Source of the DNA: an uncultured Lachnospiraceae bacterium
GTDB taxonomy: Bacteria; Bacillota; Clostridia; Lachnospirales; Lachnospiraceae
Length of the DNA stretch: 54,932 nucleotides
Direction: 5' to 3'
NCBI GenBank assembly: GCA_900544685.1
Contig: UQWA01000022.1
Location: 1 to 54,932 of the forward strand
Under the pieces are notes generated by a model. That model did no database searches and was not told the origin of the DNA. It saw nothing but the letters and a program-made list of their open reading frames with translations. The first letter of the stretch is position 1; every line of letters starts with the position of its first letter. A program made the position numbers and the translations under genes. This document shows positions 35,001-43,282 of the stretch, in pieces.

Positions 35001-35513
35001 AAGAATGGTCATATCCATAATTTCAGATTTTGCAGTCAAGACCCCCATCCCATGCTCTGCATCCATTTCGTCGAAGCTCTCTTTTTCGGTTATCTCTTCC
35101 GATTCACATTCTTCTTTTTTTATTTCAGACTCTGTATCCGGCATCAATTCTTCCGGATATTCTGTTATATTTTCCGTGTCTGTCTCTGGCAGTATTTTCT
35201 CCGTTTCCTGAGATGCCACTGTGTCTTCTTCGCTAATGAATTCTGTAGCAGGCTCTGTATTTTCCTGATCCTTTTCTTCGTTGCATATCTCTGTCTCTGC
35301 TTTCTGCATTTCCGTTGTTGCTTCTGAACCTGCATCCGTCTCTGTTTCCAGTTCTGTACCTGCTGTCAGGATAGTATTTTCTGTCATAAGCTCTGTTGAT
35401 GCTTCTGTCATCATTTCCGTTGCTGTCTCCGCTGCCGCTGCAACCGAAGATGCTGCCATCAATACCGCCAGAAAACTGATTCCTAAATTCTGAAACAGAT
35501 TTCTTTTTCTCAT
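32034..35513 (-). CDS. Large SpaA/D2-type surface adhesin with Cys-rich repeats
   Basis: The 1159-residue protein starts with a signal peptide (about 30 residues ending AAAAETA), then a Thr/Glu-rich low-complexity stretch (about 30-160). A Cys-rich region (about 330-425) carries three C-x-C-G-S-x-E-K motifs, with CSGC and spaced His/Cys between them. The middle resembles a secreted adhesive head; about 755-905 looks like an isopeptide-forming fimbrial D2 domain; about 910-1015 is a SpaA/Cna_B domain (TVYKKNEKEELLSGAQYQI); about 1020-1130 is a further prealbumin-like domain. It ends SHTAFVRNSIKK with no LPXTG motif or membrane tail. ATG 35513 is six bases after AGGAGG. It is the last gene of the SipW operon. 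Confidence 0.8.
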   Translation of the reverse strand: MRKRNLFQNLGISFLAVLMAASSVAAAAETATEMMTEASTELMTENTILTAGTELETETDAGSEATTEMQKAETEICNEEKDQENTEPATEFISEEDTVASQETEKILPETDTENITEYPEELMPDTESEIKKEECESEEITEKESFDEMDAEHGMGVLTAKSEIMDMTILAPENHAFPDGTELILYAGTELEKVYGKDSGEWKYDAFLNGLKADWKDEIWKEYGDEAENSEVSEYIQYLYPYYFKILDKTGTELKLPEDVQVYVNIYDHNVAEQQETGQHVSKIGRHESGYVRVSEDSEVYCNKEKECLAVATGAEKCGLYTLVQLSDKEKQNCSCGSTEKNGFAHAWNCPVFYNALEEVCDCGSQEKSITKHEVSCNGVWEAFHAACSGCMAEAGEKGMLHDDCEVVVLIHKELCECGSKEKNLEKAVEEHDEDSEFVRYVMKLADYMNSQTEMLVADEGQLATENISKVSGWSNGSNATSDYLSARFYAGKSSLKIIGGSTVSGKWIQGSIAQKYCLYWLPLQDQLADRTSHGARYYNVIYDYKTGKWYDMKFTIQSYRKTSLPKSGKTVYPFAGFYKNQLKFGFDRQGPMVIRCQILEAGTSTEAKIKVKIPVWDIDDAQFVGIKQNNGTMDHRYYYTGADDWLRAKNGVTVAGVSGFTYVEGKFGTSAKDLDTPQACAVWEMTTSDFSFAYGYYNNGTTAESTRWDHFHVFSTNTTIGDGSYGGNGSYGVVSIFSKDNVAPELQNPVKRVSDDNSRWGKSLEISSITGAYYYAIDYTVLDTIPAYKFSSLVLADTLPSGVDYVSGLKVSRLEDGKNKTSWFTISTENDVVRVEAAADALNLNDFYGYTYRITFKVKMDPTEIEPVYQASSGKDIYTVSNKGSVRVKRGNASSYTATNTVTTIASRKLPVITVYKKNEKEELLSGAQYQIAAKDNITSLSGKVLFKAGAVVGTITTGKDGKAVSESLHPGTYTVTEITAPRGYALNEKAQIAKINYLDQENKKGSAELSFVNKRLYSTIKVTKEIDNADIVWAHGNPIFTFKVTGKDVLGNMHTYYDTVEFTKTGVGTGTKASLTAVFKVFAGTYTVSEEQTARYQLAEVHSVVNGTVSGKTAVINVGGKQTDTTGPVGSAVFYNRKTTDGGQSHTAFVRNSIKK

Positions 35514-35530
35514 ATTCATCCTCCTTCCTG

Positions 35531-36157
35531 TTACTTCTGATTACTCAGATAAATCTGATAAAGATCTTTCATTCCAGTTCCTGCCGGTGCAATGTTTTTT
35601 TGTATTGCTTTCGCTGTTACTCTGATTTGATATACTTCCTTATCATTCAAACTGCCTTCCAGATAAGGCACCATAGTAACACTGTCAAATAGCGTACCCG
35701 TCTGCTTTGTTGGAGCTACCATTTCTTTCCATCCATAGACATAACACATATCATTTCCTGTCCTGGTCTTTTCTATCAGTTCCCATCCAGCATTAATCCG
35801 AAAACGGAACAATTCTGTTTCTCCTTCAGGCTGCTTTCTTTTCGTATTTTCATCCACCAGTGATATTCTGCGAATCGGAATATTTACTTCCAGAAACATC
35901 CAGGAATCCAGCGTTCCCGTATTTTTTACCAGCGGGTTTTTCGTTCTGCTCTCTTCAGGCAGTACTGATTCACCTGATTTTTCCTGCCAGCCTGGTTCTT
36001 TCACTTCCACAGTCAATTTCCCAGGTGCCAGAACATTTTTCAGACTGTCTGTTATCCTCGTCAGATAGGCTCCCGTTGTTGTAGCAGATGCAGTAAATAT
36101 TACTGCACCCGCCATCATTCCTAAAATGATTCTTCCTTTCTTTTCTCTGATAAACAT
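35531..36157 (-). CDS. SipW-type secreted protein (TasA/camelysin-like), third subunit
   Basis: The 208-residue protein has the SipW-dependent signal layout: a hydrophobic segment (about 10-27) followed by GAYLTRITDSLKNVLAPGKL, matching the Y-L-T-x5-N-x-L pattern found in the other subunits of this operon. The mature part is beta-rich with LDSWMFLEVNIP and CYVYGWKEMVAP, TasA/BsaA-like. It has no C-terminal anchor. It lies between sipW (32-bp gap) and the large adhesin (17-bp gap). A role as a fibre subunit or cap is likely but inferred. Confidence 0.75.
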   Translation of the reverse strand: MFIREKKGRIILGMMAGAVIFTASATTTGAYLTRITDSLKNVLAPGKLTVEVKEPGWQEKSGESVLPEESRTKNPLVKNTGTLDSWMFLEVNIPIRRISLVDENTKRKQPEGETELFRFRINAGWELIEKTRTGNDMCYVYGWKEMVAPTKQTGTLFDSVTMVPYLEGSLNDKEVYQIRVTAKAIQKNIAPAGTGMKDLYQIYLSNQK

Positions 36158-36188
36158 TATTCTCCCTTCTGCTGCTTATTTATCTCTT

Positions 36189-36695
36189 TTAAGAAAATGG
36201 CAGCCTTTTCCGGCTGAGGTAAATCATATGAACTCCGGATACTGCAATCTTCGCTGCTATCATCCACAGGAAAACTGCCATTAAAAACAGCTTACCGCTT
36301 AGAGTTGCCGCCATAAGTGCCAGATATCCCAGTCCTGGCATCACATGTTTTACCTCTCCACGAACAGTATCTCTGGTAATCCATACTGGATCTGCATCTT
36401 TATTGGCGTCTCCTTTTGTCTGTAACAATCCATTCTTTTCATCAATTTTTTCTACTCTGTGAGTAACGATGGTTCTCCCCTGGTTCATGGAAAATGTAAT
36501 CACATCTCCTGGTTCCAGACTCTGAAATGGCACTTGTTTTACATAAATTACATCTCCTGTATGAATCTCTGGTTCCATGCTGCCACTTGTGACAGCATAG
36601 ATCTGAAATCCCCACAGCTTGGGCACAGACAACAGCATCCCCATCAATATAAATGCTGCCATCAGCAAATCCAGAATCCCTTTGATCAGTTTCAT
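36189..36695 (-). CDS. sipW: SipW-type (ER-type) signal peptidase I
   Basis: The 168-residue protein is an S26B signal peptidase. It has an N-terminal membrane helix (MKLIKGILDLLMAAFILMG), the catalytic Ser in AVTSGSMEPEI, an ER-type His in TIVTHRVEKI in place of the bacterial Lys, and the Asp region GDANKDADPVWI. A second hydrophobic region lies near the C-terminus. SipW processes TasA-like precursors in Bacillus. ATG 36695 is preceded by AGGAGG; a longer frame to 36827 lies inside the previous gene. It is one base after the stop of the upstream subunit gene (TAGTATG), so translation is coupled. It is surrounded by four SipW-type precursors. Confidence 0.93.
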   Translation of the reverse strand: MKLIKGILDLLMAAFILMGMLLSVPKLWGFQIYAVTSGSMEPEIHTGDVIYVKQVPFQSLEPGDVITFSMNQGRTIVTHRVEKIDEKNGLLQTKGDANKDADPVWITRDTVRGEVKHVMPGLGYLALMAATLSGKLFLMAVFLWMIAAKIAVSGVHMIYLSRKRLPFS

Positions 36696-36696
36696 A

Positions 36697-37887
36697 CTAA
36701 TTCCTCCTGCTGTAGTTTCTCTCCAGCACGAAAGCTCCTGCCAGAAACAGTGCACTGAACCCAAGCAGTGCAATCCACATTCCAAGCTCTGTCCTATCTC
36801 CGGTCTGAACCACACTGCCGGAAGCAACTGTTTTTCCGTCTTCTCCTTTAGCAGTAAATACCCAGCGCACCTTACCCGTCAGCTTGTTAAACTTATTGTC
36901 CATCTCATCAGACAATGCCAGTTTTACCTGCAATGTGCTGTTGGCTTTCGCTTTCCATGTTCCAAGATAAATATCTTCTCTCATATTGCTGCCTTGTCCG
37001 GACAGATTGCCTGATACTGGTCCATAATATACTCTCCCCTGATCTCCGGTAATTTCAATCATGGCATATTTTTCAAGAAGCTCTTTTACCAGTTCACCGG
37101 TCTGACTGTTTTCTACACTCTGTAACATATTTTCTGCCCTTAGATAAAGCTGTATCTCATCTTCGGAACGGTTTTCCAGTAGAATACTCTGCGCTCTTGC
37201 ACAGCCTGGAACCAGATTTTTAAAGGATGCAAACAAGTCTGTATCCTTCTCTGTCATCTGGAATCCATTTTTCTGTCCCAGATAAATCACTTCTGTGCGA
37301 ATATTCTGATAATTCTCTGGTCTGGTAATGCCAAGTTCTTTGTTACTGATTTTCCAGATATCCTCCACAGCATCCTGCGCCTGAATAGACTCCAATATCA
37401 CCACAATCCGCGCTTCTTTCTTCCTGTATGCATTATCTGCTTTTCTGGATAACGTATAACTTCGAAAAAGAGGTGCTCTGGTTTTTGTTCCAGCTTTTAA
37501 AATGCCCTTGTAGTAATAATATCCGTCACTTCGCTGCAGCCATGCGCTGGTATTACACCGGATCTGAATCATCTCTGGATCCAGCCTGTCATCTTGGACA
37601 AAAGTTCCGTCCTCCCTCGTTGTTCCGAACATTTTCTTAATTCTGACACGAATCATGCTATCCGTTGTTCCTGTGTTTTTCACGTTCACTACTTTATCTA
37701 CCGTCTGTCCTGGTTCAACATGATCCGGCACCCGGTATTTTTCTTCTATCTGATTTTTAAAAGAAGACATAGTCAGAATATTCCCGGTGCTCCCGGTTAT
37801 TTTCCAATATCCCAGTACAGTGACACCAACTAGCGTACACAGTCCCAGTATGGCAAATATCACGGTCAGCTTCCTAACTTTCTTCAT
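36697..37887 (-). CDS. SipW-type BsaA-like protein with sortase-like tail
   Basis: The 396-residue protein has a signal segment (about 6-30: IFAILGLCTLVGVTVLGYW) and then YWKITGSTGNILT, again like the SipW-type signal. The mature region has a YYYYKGILKAG motif that matches YYYWNAKVKPQ in the 169-residue subunit, so the two are related. The C-terminus has VVQTGDRTELGMW, a hydrophobic helix and ERNYSRRN: a V-x-T-G-D sortase-like motif, membrane helix and basic tail. It therefore could be the wall-anchored subunit. Its start overlaps the previous gene by 14 bp. No sortase is encoded in the window. Confidence 0.75.
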   Translation of the reverse strand: MKKVRKLTVIFAILGLCTLVGVTVLGYWKITGSTGNILTMSSFKNQIEEKYRVPDHVEPGQTVDKVVNVKNTGTTDSMIRVRIKKMFGTTREDGTFVQDDRLDPEMIQIRCNTSAWLQRSDGYYYYKGILKAGTKTRAPLFRSYTLSRKADNAYRKKEARIVVILESIQAQDAVEDIWKISNKELGITRPENYQNIRTEVIYLGQKNGFQMTEKDTDLFASFKNLVPGCARAQSILLENRSEDEIQLYLRAENMLQSVENSQTGELVKELLEKYAMIEITGDQGRVYYGPVSGNLSGQGSNMREDIYLGTWKAKANSTLQVKLALSDEMDNKFNKLTGKVRWVFTAKGEDGKTVASGSVVQTGDRTELGMWIALLGFSALFLAGAFVLERNYSRRN

Positions 37888-38635
37888 ACACCGTACCCTC
37901 TTCTACGCTCTGGCCCAATACCCTAAACGCATCTTCTGCAGTTGCAAATCCCTTCGACTGTATTGCTTCTGCTGATACAAGTATCTGAAATTTCCCAACC
38001 TGTGCCATATCTGTATTACCCCAATTCGTTGGAATCACAATATTTGTAAACAATACAACCTCATCTTCTGCTTTGAGGATTCCATCATCTCCGCCTCCAT
38101 ATTGAAACAGATATTCTCCCGGTTTTCCGGTGTTCACTTCCTTAAAAGATGGATTCACCATTGGAATGTCCGTCAGGTCACTTTCTGAATATCCTGGAAT
38201 TCTGCTCTGCTGCAGTTTTTCCGCTTCTCCTGTTTTTTCCCAGTTTCCTGTATAAGAACTGTCATATCGTATTGTTTTCCGAATCATGTCCAGTGTCTTC
38301 TGGTCCGTAATCATCTCTCCGTTTTCATTCTGCACTTTCATCCGCATCTGCAGATAACAGGGCTGTTCTCCAACTTTGGGATCTGTCATATTTTTTACCG
38401 TTGGATTCTTATATACAGTGTATCCCGGATACATATTTACACCATCCCCATCCTGTGAATTCCACTCCGATTCCTTCAGGCTGATATCAAAGTCTCCGAC
38501 GGTAAATACATTGGTCACTTCCTCCTTTTCGGTAAAATAACTGTATGTCTGGTATGCTCCTGCCGCACATACTAAAACAGCTGCCATTACACCGACTGCT
38601 TTTTTCCCCATTTTTTTTACTTCTATTTTTTTCAT
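37874..38635 (-). CDS. SipW-type TasA-like secreted protein, second subunit
   Basis: The 253-residue protein starts MKKIEVKKMGKKAVG, then a hydrophobic segment (about 13-27) and YSYFTEKEEVTNVFTVGDF, a textbook SipW-type signal (Y-F-T-x6-N-x-F-x-x-G). The mature part resembles TasA/camelysin: WNSQDGDGVNMYPGYTVYKN, QPCYLQMRM and a beta-rich body, ending FATAEDAFRVLGQ. It has no membrane tail. AAGGAAAG precedes the start. The gene ends inside the next one. By analogy it would form a major extracellular fibre subunit. Confidence 0.78.
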   Translation of the reverse strand: MKKIEVKKMGKKAVGVMAAVLVCAAGAYQTYSYFTEKEEVTNVFTVGDFDISLKESEWNSQDGDGVNMYPGYTVYKNPTVKNMTDPKVGEQPCYLQMRMKVQNENGEMITDQKTLDMIRKTIRYDSSYTGNWEKTGEAEKLQQSRIPGYSESDLTDIPMVNPSFKEVNTGKPGEYLFQYGGGDDGILKAEDEVVLFTNIVIPTNWGNTDMAQVGKFQILVSAEAIQSKGFATAEDAFRVLGQSVEEGTVYEES

Positions 38636-38650
38636 ATACTTTCCTTTCTT

Positions 38651-39160
38651 TTATGAAACCGATACATTCATCTTCTTCCAGGCCGCGTCCATACTATCCT
38701 CTGCACAGGCAGTGGCTTCTGCATATACCAGTACATCAAAATTTTCCAAATTTCCTTTTACTGCATCTTTTCTGATTTTTATTGCAGTAAACAGATTTCC
38801 TGTTGTCTCCTGTGGCTTTACTTTTGCATTCCAGTAATAATATCCATCGCTTCCTCTGGTCCATCCAGGCTGAATCTGAAGTGGTTCACAGAATTTTTCA
38901 GCTTCCAGACTGGAAAAATGTACCATCACTCTGACATAACAATCCGTAGTGGAACTGCTGGTCACTGCGACAGTTTTGGGAATTACCGTTCCTGGATTTA
39001 ATTCCCCCGGAGGATCAAACTTTTCCGTGATACGGATATCGGTATTTGCCGCCGTGATCTTATTATTCACACTGTCCTGTGAGGTCAGATAGGCAAATAC
39101 TGCTCCGGTGCTGACTCCTGCTATCAACAGTGCCAGCATAACGGCAGCTAATTTTTTCAT
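38651..39160 (-). CDS. SipW-type small secreted protein, first subunit
   Basis: The 169-residue protein opens KKLAAVMLALLIAGVSTGAV and FAYLTSQDSVNNKITAANT, a clear SipW-type signal (YLT-x5-N-x-I). The mature domain has DCYVRVMVHFSS and GSDGYYYWNAKVKPQETTG, shared with the 396-residue subunit and typical of BsaA/TasA-like proteins. The C-terminus is AWKKMNVSVS with no anchor. It is the first gene of the operon, following a long untranslated leader. The start follows AAAGAAAGGACGG. Confidence 0.8.
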   Translation of the reverse strand: MKKLAAVMLALLIAGVSTGAVFAYLTSQDSVNNKITAANTDIRITEKFDPPGELNPGTVIPKTVAVTSSSTTDCYVRVMVHFSSLEAEKFCEPLQIQPGWTRGSDGYYYWNAKVKPQETTGNLFTAIKIRKDAVKGNLENFDVLVYAEATACAEDSMDAAWKKMNVSVS

Positions 39161-39381
39161 ACGTCCGTCCTTTCTTTTTGATTCTCAGATTGATTCTGAC
39201 TGTCCAGAACCTGCGATATCGCTGTAAAGGTACTGAACAGCACTGATTTTTGTGCGCAAAAAACACACAGTTACGCAATCATGTGCACTCCCCCTTTTTC
39301 AGTTAATTTCGATCAGGAATAATTGGCAGAATTGCCGGATCCCTTCTGGAAATACAGAACGTATTTCCGATGAACACGTTT
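39161..39381 (-). other. Long structured 5' leader of the sipW operon
   Basis: About 215 nt separate the predicted start of transcription from the first gene. The leader contains GGAAATAC/GTATTTCC (39348-39355 with 39361-39368), a perfect 8-bp hairpin at its 5' end. Near the gene, CTGTCCAGAACCT (39200-39212) pairs with AGGTACTGAACAG (39228-39240) over 13 positions with two mismatches, and the loop holds the palindrome GCGATATCGC (39213-39222). A stretch with GGGGGAG then ATG-ATT-GCG-TAA (about 39269-39290) could be a tiny leader ORF. No known riboswitch pattern was recognised. Confidence 0.6.
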
Positions 39382-39410
39382 ACTATAACACTTTATTAAA
39401 CTTATTGCAA
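39382..39410 (-). promoter_or_regulatory. sipW operon promoter
   Basis: TTGCAA (39410-39405) and TATAGT (39387-39382) are 17 bp apart on the minus strand, a good sigma-70-type promoter. TTGCAA is palindromic and also points towards the DUF885 gene, but no good -10 was found for that direction. Confidence 0.7.
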
Positions 39411-39463
39411 GTATATTTCACTTTTTGTTTTCATATATTTTTCAAAAACACAGGAGCAATTTT

Positions 39464-41203
39464 ATGTCTTCTAAAAAATTCTGTCTCCTTCTTCTTTTTT
39501 CCACCGTTACTTTCTCTCTGCTTTTTTTATTTTTCAGGCTTTCTGATGCACATAATGTCCATTCTTTTCAGGAACTGACAGACCGCTTTTTTCAGGAAGA
39601 AGTCTCTTCCAGCACGCTGACACTTCATTATACGCTGCGCAATCCACAGATATACGGTATTCCCGACAGCCCGGTACGCTATAGCTCTGCTGATTCTGAC
39701 GTTTCTGTCACCGAAACATATTTTCAGCAGCTCAAAGATCTGGATCCAGCCTGTCTGCCTGTCACTGATCAAATCACCTATGATATCCTGCTGTATCTTT
39801 CAAAACAGAATCTTTCTGCACAGAAATTCTCTCTTTATGCAGAGCCACTCGGTGCCACCATCGGAATTCAGGCACAGCTCCCGGTTCTGCTCTGCGAATA
39901 CCGTTTCGACAATATGAATGATATACATACTTATCTCCAACTGTTATCTACCACAGATCAATATTTTTCCAGCCTGCTCTCCTATGAAAGGCAAAAAGCA
40001 GCTGCCGGGCTGTTTATGCCGGATTCCTGCGCAGATGGCATTATCCGTCAGTGTAATACTTTTATCGAAAAAGAACCTTCAAAACATCTTCTGGTAACTG
40101 TTTTCAACAAAAAAATACAGGATCTGAATTTTTTGGAAGCATCTGAAAAACAGGATTTACAGAATCAGAATCTGGCAATTGTTTCTGACCATATTTTTCC
40201 TGCCTACCGGCTTCTTGCCCGCGGTCTGGAAAATCTGAAACAGTCCTGCCGTAATCAGAAAGGACTGTACTATCTCCCGCAGGGATGTGCCTACTATGAA
40301 TATCTGGTCCAGACTTCCACCGGCTCTGCCCTGTCTGTAAATTCCATCCAAAATCGAATTCAGAAGCAGCTTCTGGCTGATGCAGCAGACTGTCGTGAGC
40401 TTCTGAAACAGGGTCTGGATGCTACGTTAATCTCTTCCATAACCTTTCCGGATGATCCCAGGGAAATTCTGTCCGATCTTCGCCAGAAAATGGCAGCAGA
40501 TTTTCCACAGCCACCCGCAGCTTCCTGCACTTTAAAATATGTGGATGAATCTCTTTCCCCTTACTTAAGCCCTGCTTTTTATCTCACCGCACCTGTAGAT
40601 GATCTGACTGAAAATGTGATCTATCTGAATCCTTCGGCTGGATATAGCGGTCTGGAACTCTATACTACGCTGGCACATGAAGGTTATCCCGGACATCTGT
40701 ATCAGAATCTATATTCCGGTTCTGCTCTCTCTCCAATCCGGTCTCTGCTCTCTTTTGGTGGTTATACCGAAGGCTGGGCTACCTATGTAGAAATGATCAG
40801 TTACAGTTATGCCTCAGAAGGAATGCCTGAAAACTGTGTGGCAGCCATTTCTCTGGAGCAAAAACAACGCTCCATGATGCTGGGACTGTCCTCTCTTACT
40901 GATATTCTGGTGCATTACCGGGGATTTAACCGTGAAGAAACTCGCCATTTCTTTTCCGAGCTTGGCATAACATCCACGCAGGCAGCAGATACACTCTATG
41001 ATGCTGTCCTGGAATCTCCTGCCAACTATCTGAAATACTATCTGGGATACCTTTCTTTTCTGGATCTGCAGACTTATTGCCACAGCCGGTGGCCAGATCA
41101 GTTCACTCTTTCCGGCTTTCACCGCTACATTCTGGAAATCGGTTCCTGTCCGTTTCCTGTGCTGGAAAAATATCTGAAACTGTGCTATACTCATTCATTA
41201 TGA
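39464..41203 (+). CDS. DUF885 family metallopeptidase, exported or membrane-anchored
   Basis: The 579-residue protein starts MSSKKFCLLLLFS, with a hydrophobic N-terminal segment (about 5-25) that is a signal or anchor without a lipobox Cys. The zinc site is HEGYPGH, the DUF885 form of HExxH, in TTLAHEGYPGHLYQN (about 405), followed by YTEGWATYVE with the third ligand Glu. Members are thought to be gluzincin-like peptidases; substrates are unknown. CAGGAG precedes ATG 39464; an earlier in-frame ATG at 39425 has no ribosome site. The stop overlaps an ATG upstream of gdpP (ATGA). Confidence 0.85.
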   Translation: MSSKKFCLLLLFSTVTFSLLFLFFRLSDAHNVHSFQELTDRFFQEEVSSSTLTLHYTLRNPQIYGIPDSPVRYSSADSDVSVTETYFQQLKDLDPACLPVTDQITYDILLYLSKQNLSAQKFSLYAEPLGATIGIQAQLPVLLCEYRFDNMNDIHTYLQLLSTTDQYFSSLLSYERQKAAAGLFMPDSCADGIIRQCNTFIEKEPSKHLLVTVFNKKIQDLNFLEASEKQDLQNQNLAIVSDHIFPAYRLLARGLENLKQSCRNQKGLYYLPQGCAYYEYLVQTSTGSALSVNSIQNRIQKQLLADAADCRELLKQGLDATLISSITFPDDPREILSDLRQKMAADFPQPPAASCTLKYVDESLSPYLSPAFYLTAPVDDLTENVIYLNPSAGYSGLELYTTLAHEGYPGHLYQNLYSGSALSPIRSLLSFGGYTEGWATYVEMISYSYASEGMPENCVAAISLEQKQRSMMLGLSSLTDILVHYRGFNREETRHFFSELGITSTQAADTLYDAVLESPANYLKYYLGYLSFLDLQTYCHSRWPDQFTLSGFHRYILEIGSCPFPVLEKYLKLCYTHSL

Positions 41204-41220
41204 ACGATAGGAGTGATATT

Positions 41221-43266
41221 ATGAAACATCAGGTATCCTGGGGAGGAAAATTAAAGTCCTACCTGGAATGGCCTATTTTTGTTATTGTCCTGCTGTTGAT
41301 TATGGATGTGGCGGTATTTGCCTGCAACAAACAGGCGGGTCTGGTGGCTCTTTTGTTTACCTGCATCTATCTCATCGTCATGGTCGCACTTTTTTTCATC
41401 TATAAGCCCTCTGTTATGAAGGAGCTGGTATCCTTTGCCGCAGAATACGGGCAGGTACAGCGCCAGATGCTGGAAGATTTCAGTATTCCCTACGGACTGT
41501 TGGATATAGATGGAAAAACAGTATGGATGAATCATGAGATGCAGGCAATGTTTGGAAAAAATAACCGGTGTCATCAGGTTATTACGACTCTGATTCCGGA
41601 TCTGTGTCTGTCCCAGCTCCCTCACGAACACGAGATCACAGAACTGGAAACCTCTATTGGAAACCGTCATTTTCAAATTCAGGTAAAGCGGATCCGCATC
41701 GATGAATGGCAGTCTTCTTCTGATTTGCTGGTGGTTCCTGAAGATCAGAGCTATCTGTATGCCCTGTACATGTTCGACGATACTGAATTGATGAAGTATA
41801 AGCGTCTGAATGAAGAACAGAAGCTGGTTGCCGGACTGATCTACATCGACAATTATGATGATGTCCTTGACAGTATGGATGATGTGCGCAAGTCTCTTCT
41901 ACTGGCACTGATTGACCGTAAAATTGATAAATACATCAGTAACCATCAGGGAATTATGAAAAAGCTGGAAAAGGATAAATACTTTATCATTATCCAGCAG
42001 CGTTATCTGAACAGCATGCAGGAAAGCCGCTTTTCACTGCTGGAAGACATCAAGACGGTAAATGTGGGAAATGAGATGAATATTACCCTAAGTATCGGTA
42101 TCGGTACAGATGGTAAGAATTATCAGGAGAATTACTCTTTCGCCCATGCAGCTATTGATCTTGCCCTTGGCCGTGGCGGTGATCAGGCAGTGGTAAAGGA
42201 TGCCACGTCCATCACCTATTATGGTGGTAAGTCCCAGCAGGTGGAAAAAAGTACCCGCGTCCGTGCCCGCGTAAAAGCGCAGGCTCTTCTGGAGATTATC
42301 AATGCCAAAGATGACGTTATCATTATGGGGCACAAAATTACTGATATCGATACTTTCGGTGCTGCTATCGGTATTTTCCGGGCAGCCAGAAGCGTTGGTA
42401 AAAAAGCCTATATTCTGATTGACAGCAACAGTCATTCCATCACACCGTATCTGAATATGTTCCTGGAAAACAGGGATTACGAACCAGATATGTTTATCAA
42501 TCACCAGATGGCTGATGAACTGGTAGACGATAATACCGTCCTGGTTGTTGTAGATACCAATCGTCCAAGTAATACGGAATATCCTGCTCTCCTTGATCGT
42601 GCCAAAACTATTGTAGTACTGGATCACCACCGCCAGAGCAGCGAGATTATCCGCAATGCCACACTTTCCTATACGGAACCATATGCTTCTTCTGCCTGTG
42701 AAATGGTGGCAGAAATCCTTCAGTATTTTAATGAGGGTGTGAAGCTGACACGTATTGAAGCCGATTGTGTATATGCCGGAATTATTGTAGATACCAATAA
42801 TTTTCTTGCCAAAACCGGCATCCGTACCTTCGAAGCTGCCGCTTATCTGCGACGCTGCGGTGCCGATGTCACACGCGTCCGTAAGATTATGCGGAACGAT
42901 GTTTCCGCTTACAAAGCACGGGCAGAAGCCATTCAGAATGCAGAACTGTATCACGAATGTTACGCCATCGGTATTCTGCCAAACAAAGGTCTGGACATGC
43001 CTACGATTATCGGAGCTCAGGCATCCAATGAATTGTTAAATATCATCGGAGTAAAGGCTTCTTTTGTTCTGACAGATTACAACAATATTATCTACATCAG
43101 TGCAAGATCCATTGATGAAGTCAATGTACAGATTATTATGGAACGACTGGGCGGCGGCGGTCATATGAACATTGCCGGAGCTCAGCTTTCCGGTATTACT
43201 GCTGAAGCAGCAAAAGCAAAATTAAAAGAAACACTGGACGCCATGATCAGAGAAGGCGCCATTTAA
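41221..43266 (+). CDS. gdpP: Cyclic-di-AMP phosphodiesterase GdpP
   Basis: GdpP cleaves c-di-AMP to pApA. The 681-residue protein has two N-terminal membrane helices (about 15-60), a PAS-like segment (about 85-170), a degenerate GGDEF domain (about 180-310, with LSIGIG and ALGRGGDQAVV) and a DHH/DHHA1 phosphoesterase. The DHH part has IMGHKITDIDTFGAAI, VVVDTNR, VLDHHRQ and GGGGHMNIAGAQ (last about 50 residues). ATG 41221 follows AGGAG; ATG 41200 also exists and overlaps the previous stop. rplI and dnaB follow directly, the conserved Firmicute order. Confidence 0.96.
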   Translation: MKHQVSWGGKLKSYLEWPIFVIVLLLIMDVAVFACNKQAGLVALLFTCIYLIVMVALFFIYKPSVMKELVSFAAEYGQVQRQMLEDFSIPYGLLDIDGKTVWMNHEMQAMFGKNNRCHQVITTLIPDLCLSQLPHEHEITELETSIGNRHFQIQVKRIRIDEWQSSSDLLVVPEDQSYLYALYMFDDTELMKYKRLNEEQKLVAGLIYIDNYDDVLDSMDDVRKSLLLALIDRKIDKYISNHQGIMKKLEKDKYFIIIQQRYLNSMQESRFSLLEDIKTVNVGNEMNITLSIGIGTDGKNYQENYSFAHAAIDLALGRGGDQAVVKDATSITYYGGKSQQVEKSTRVRARVKAQALLEIINAKDDVIIMGHKITDIDTFGAAIGIFRAARSVGKKAYILIDSNSHSITPYLNMFLENRDYEPDMFINHQMADELVDDNTVLVVVDTNRPSNTEYPALLDRAKTIVVLDHHRQSSEIIRNATLSYTEPYASSACEMVAEILQYFNEGVKLTRIEADCVYAGIIVDTNNFLAKTGIRTFEAAAYLRRCGADVTRVRKIMRNDVSAYKARAEAIQNAELYHECYAIGILPNKGLDMPTIIGAQASNELLNIIGVKASFVLTDYNNIIYISARSIDEVNVQIIMERLGGGGHMNIAGAQLSGITAEAAKAKLKETLDAMIREGAI

Positions 43267-43282
43267 TAAAGGAGGAGTTATT

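Noticed and set aside
32034..39160. Sortase gene within the surface operon
   Set aside because: None of the frames shows a TLxTC-type sortase motif; the only enzyme is SipW.
39161..39381. Cyclic-di-GMP riboswitch in the sipW leader
   Set aside because: None of the conserved GEMM-type blocks is present.
42088..42954. 288-codon frame antisense to gdpP
   Set aside because: It is a shadow of gdpP, with no ribosome site and no protein-like motifs.
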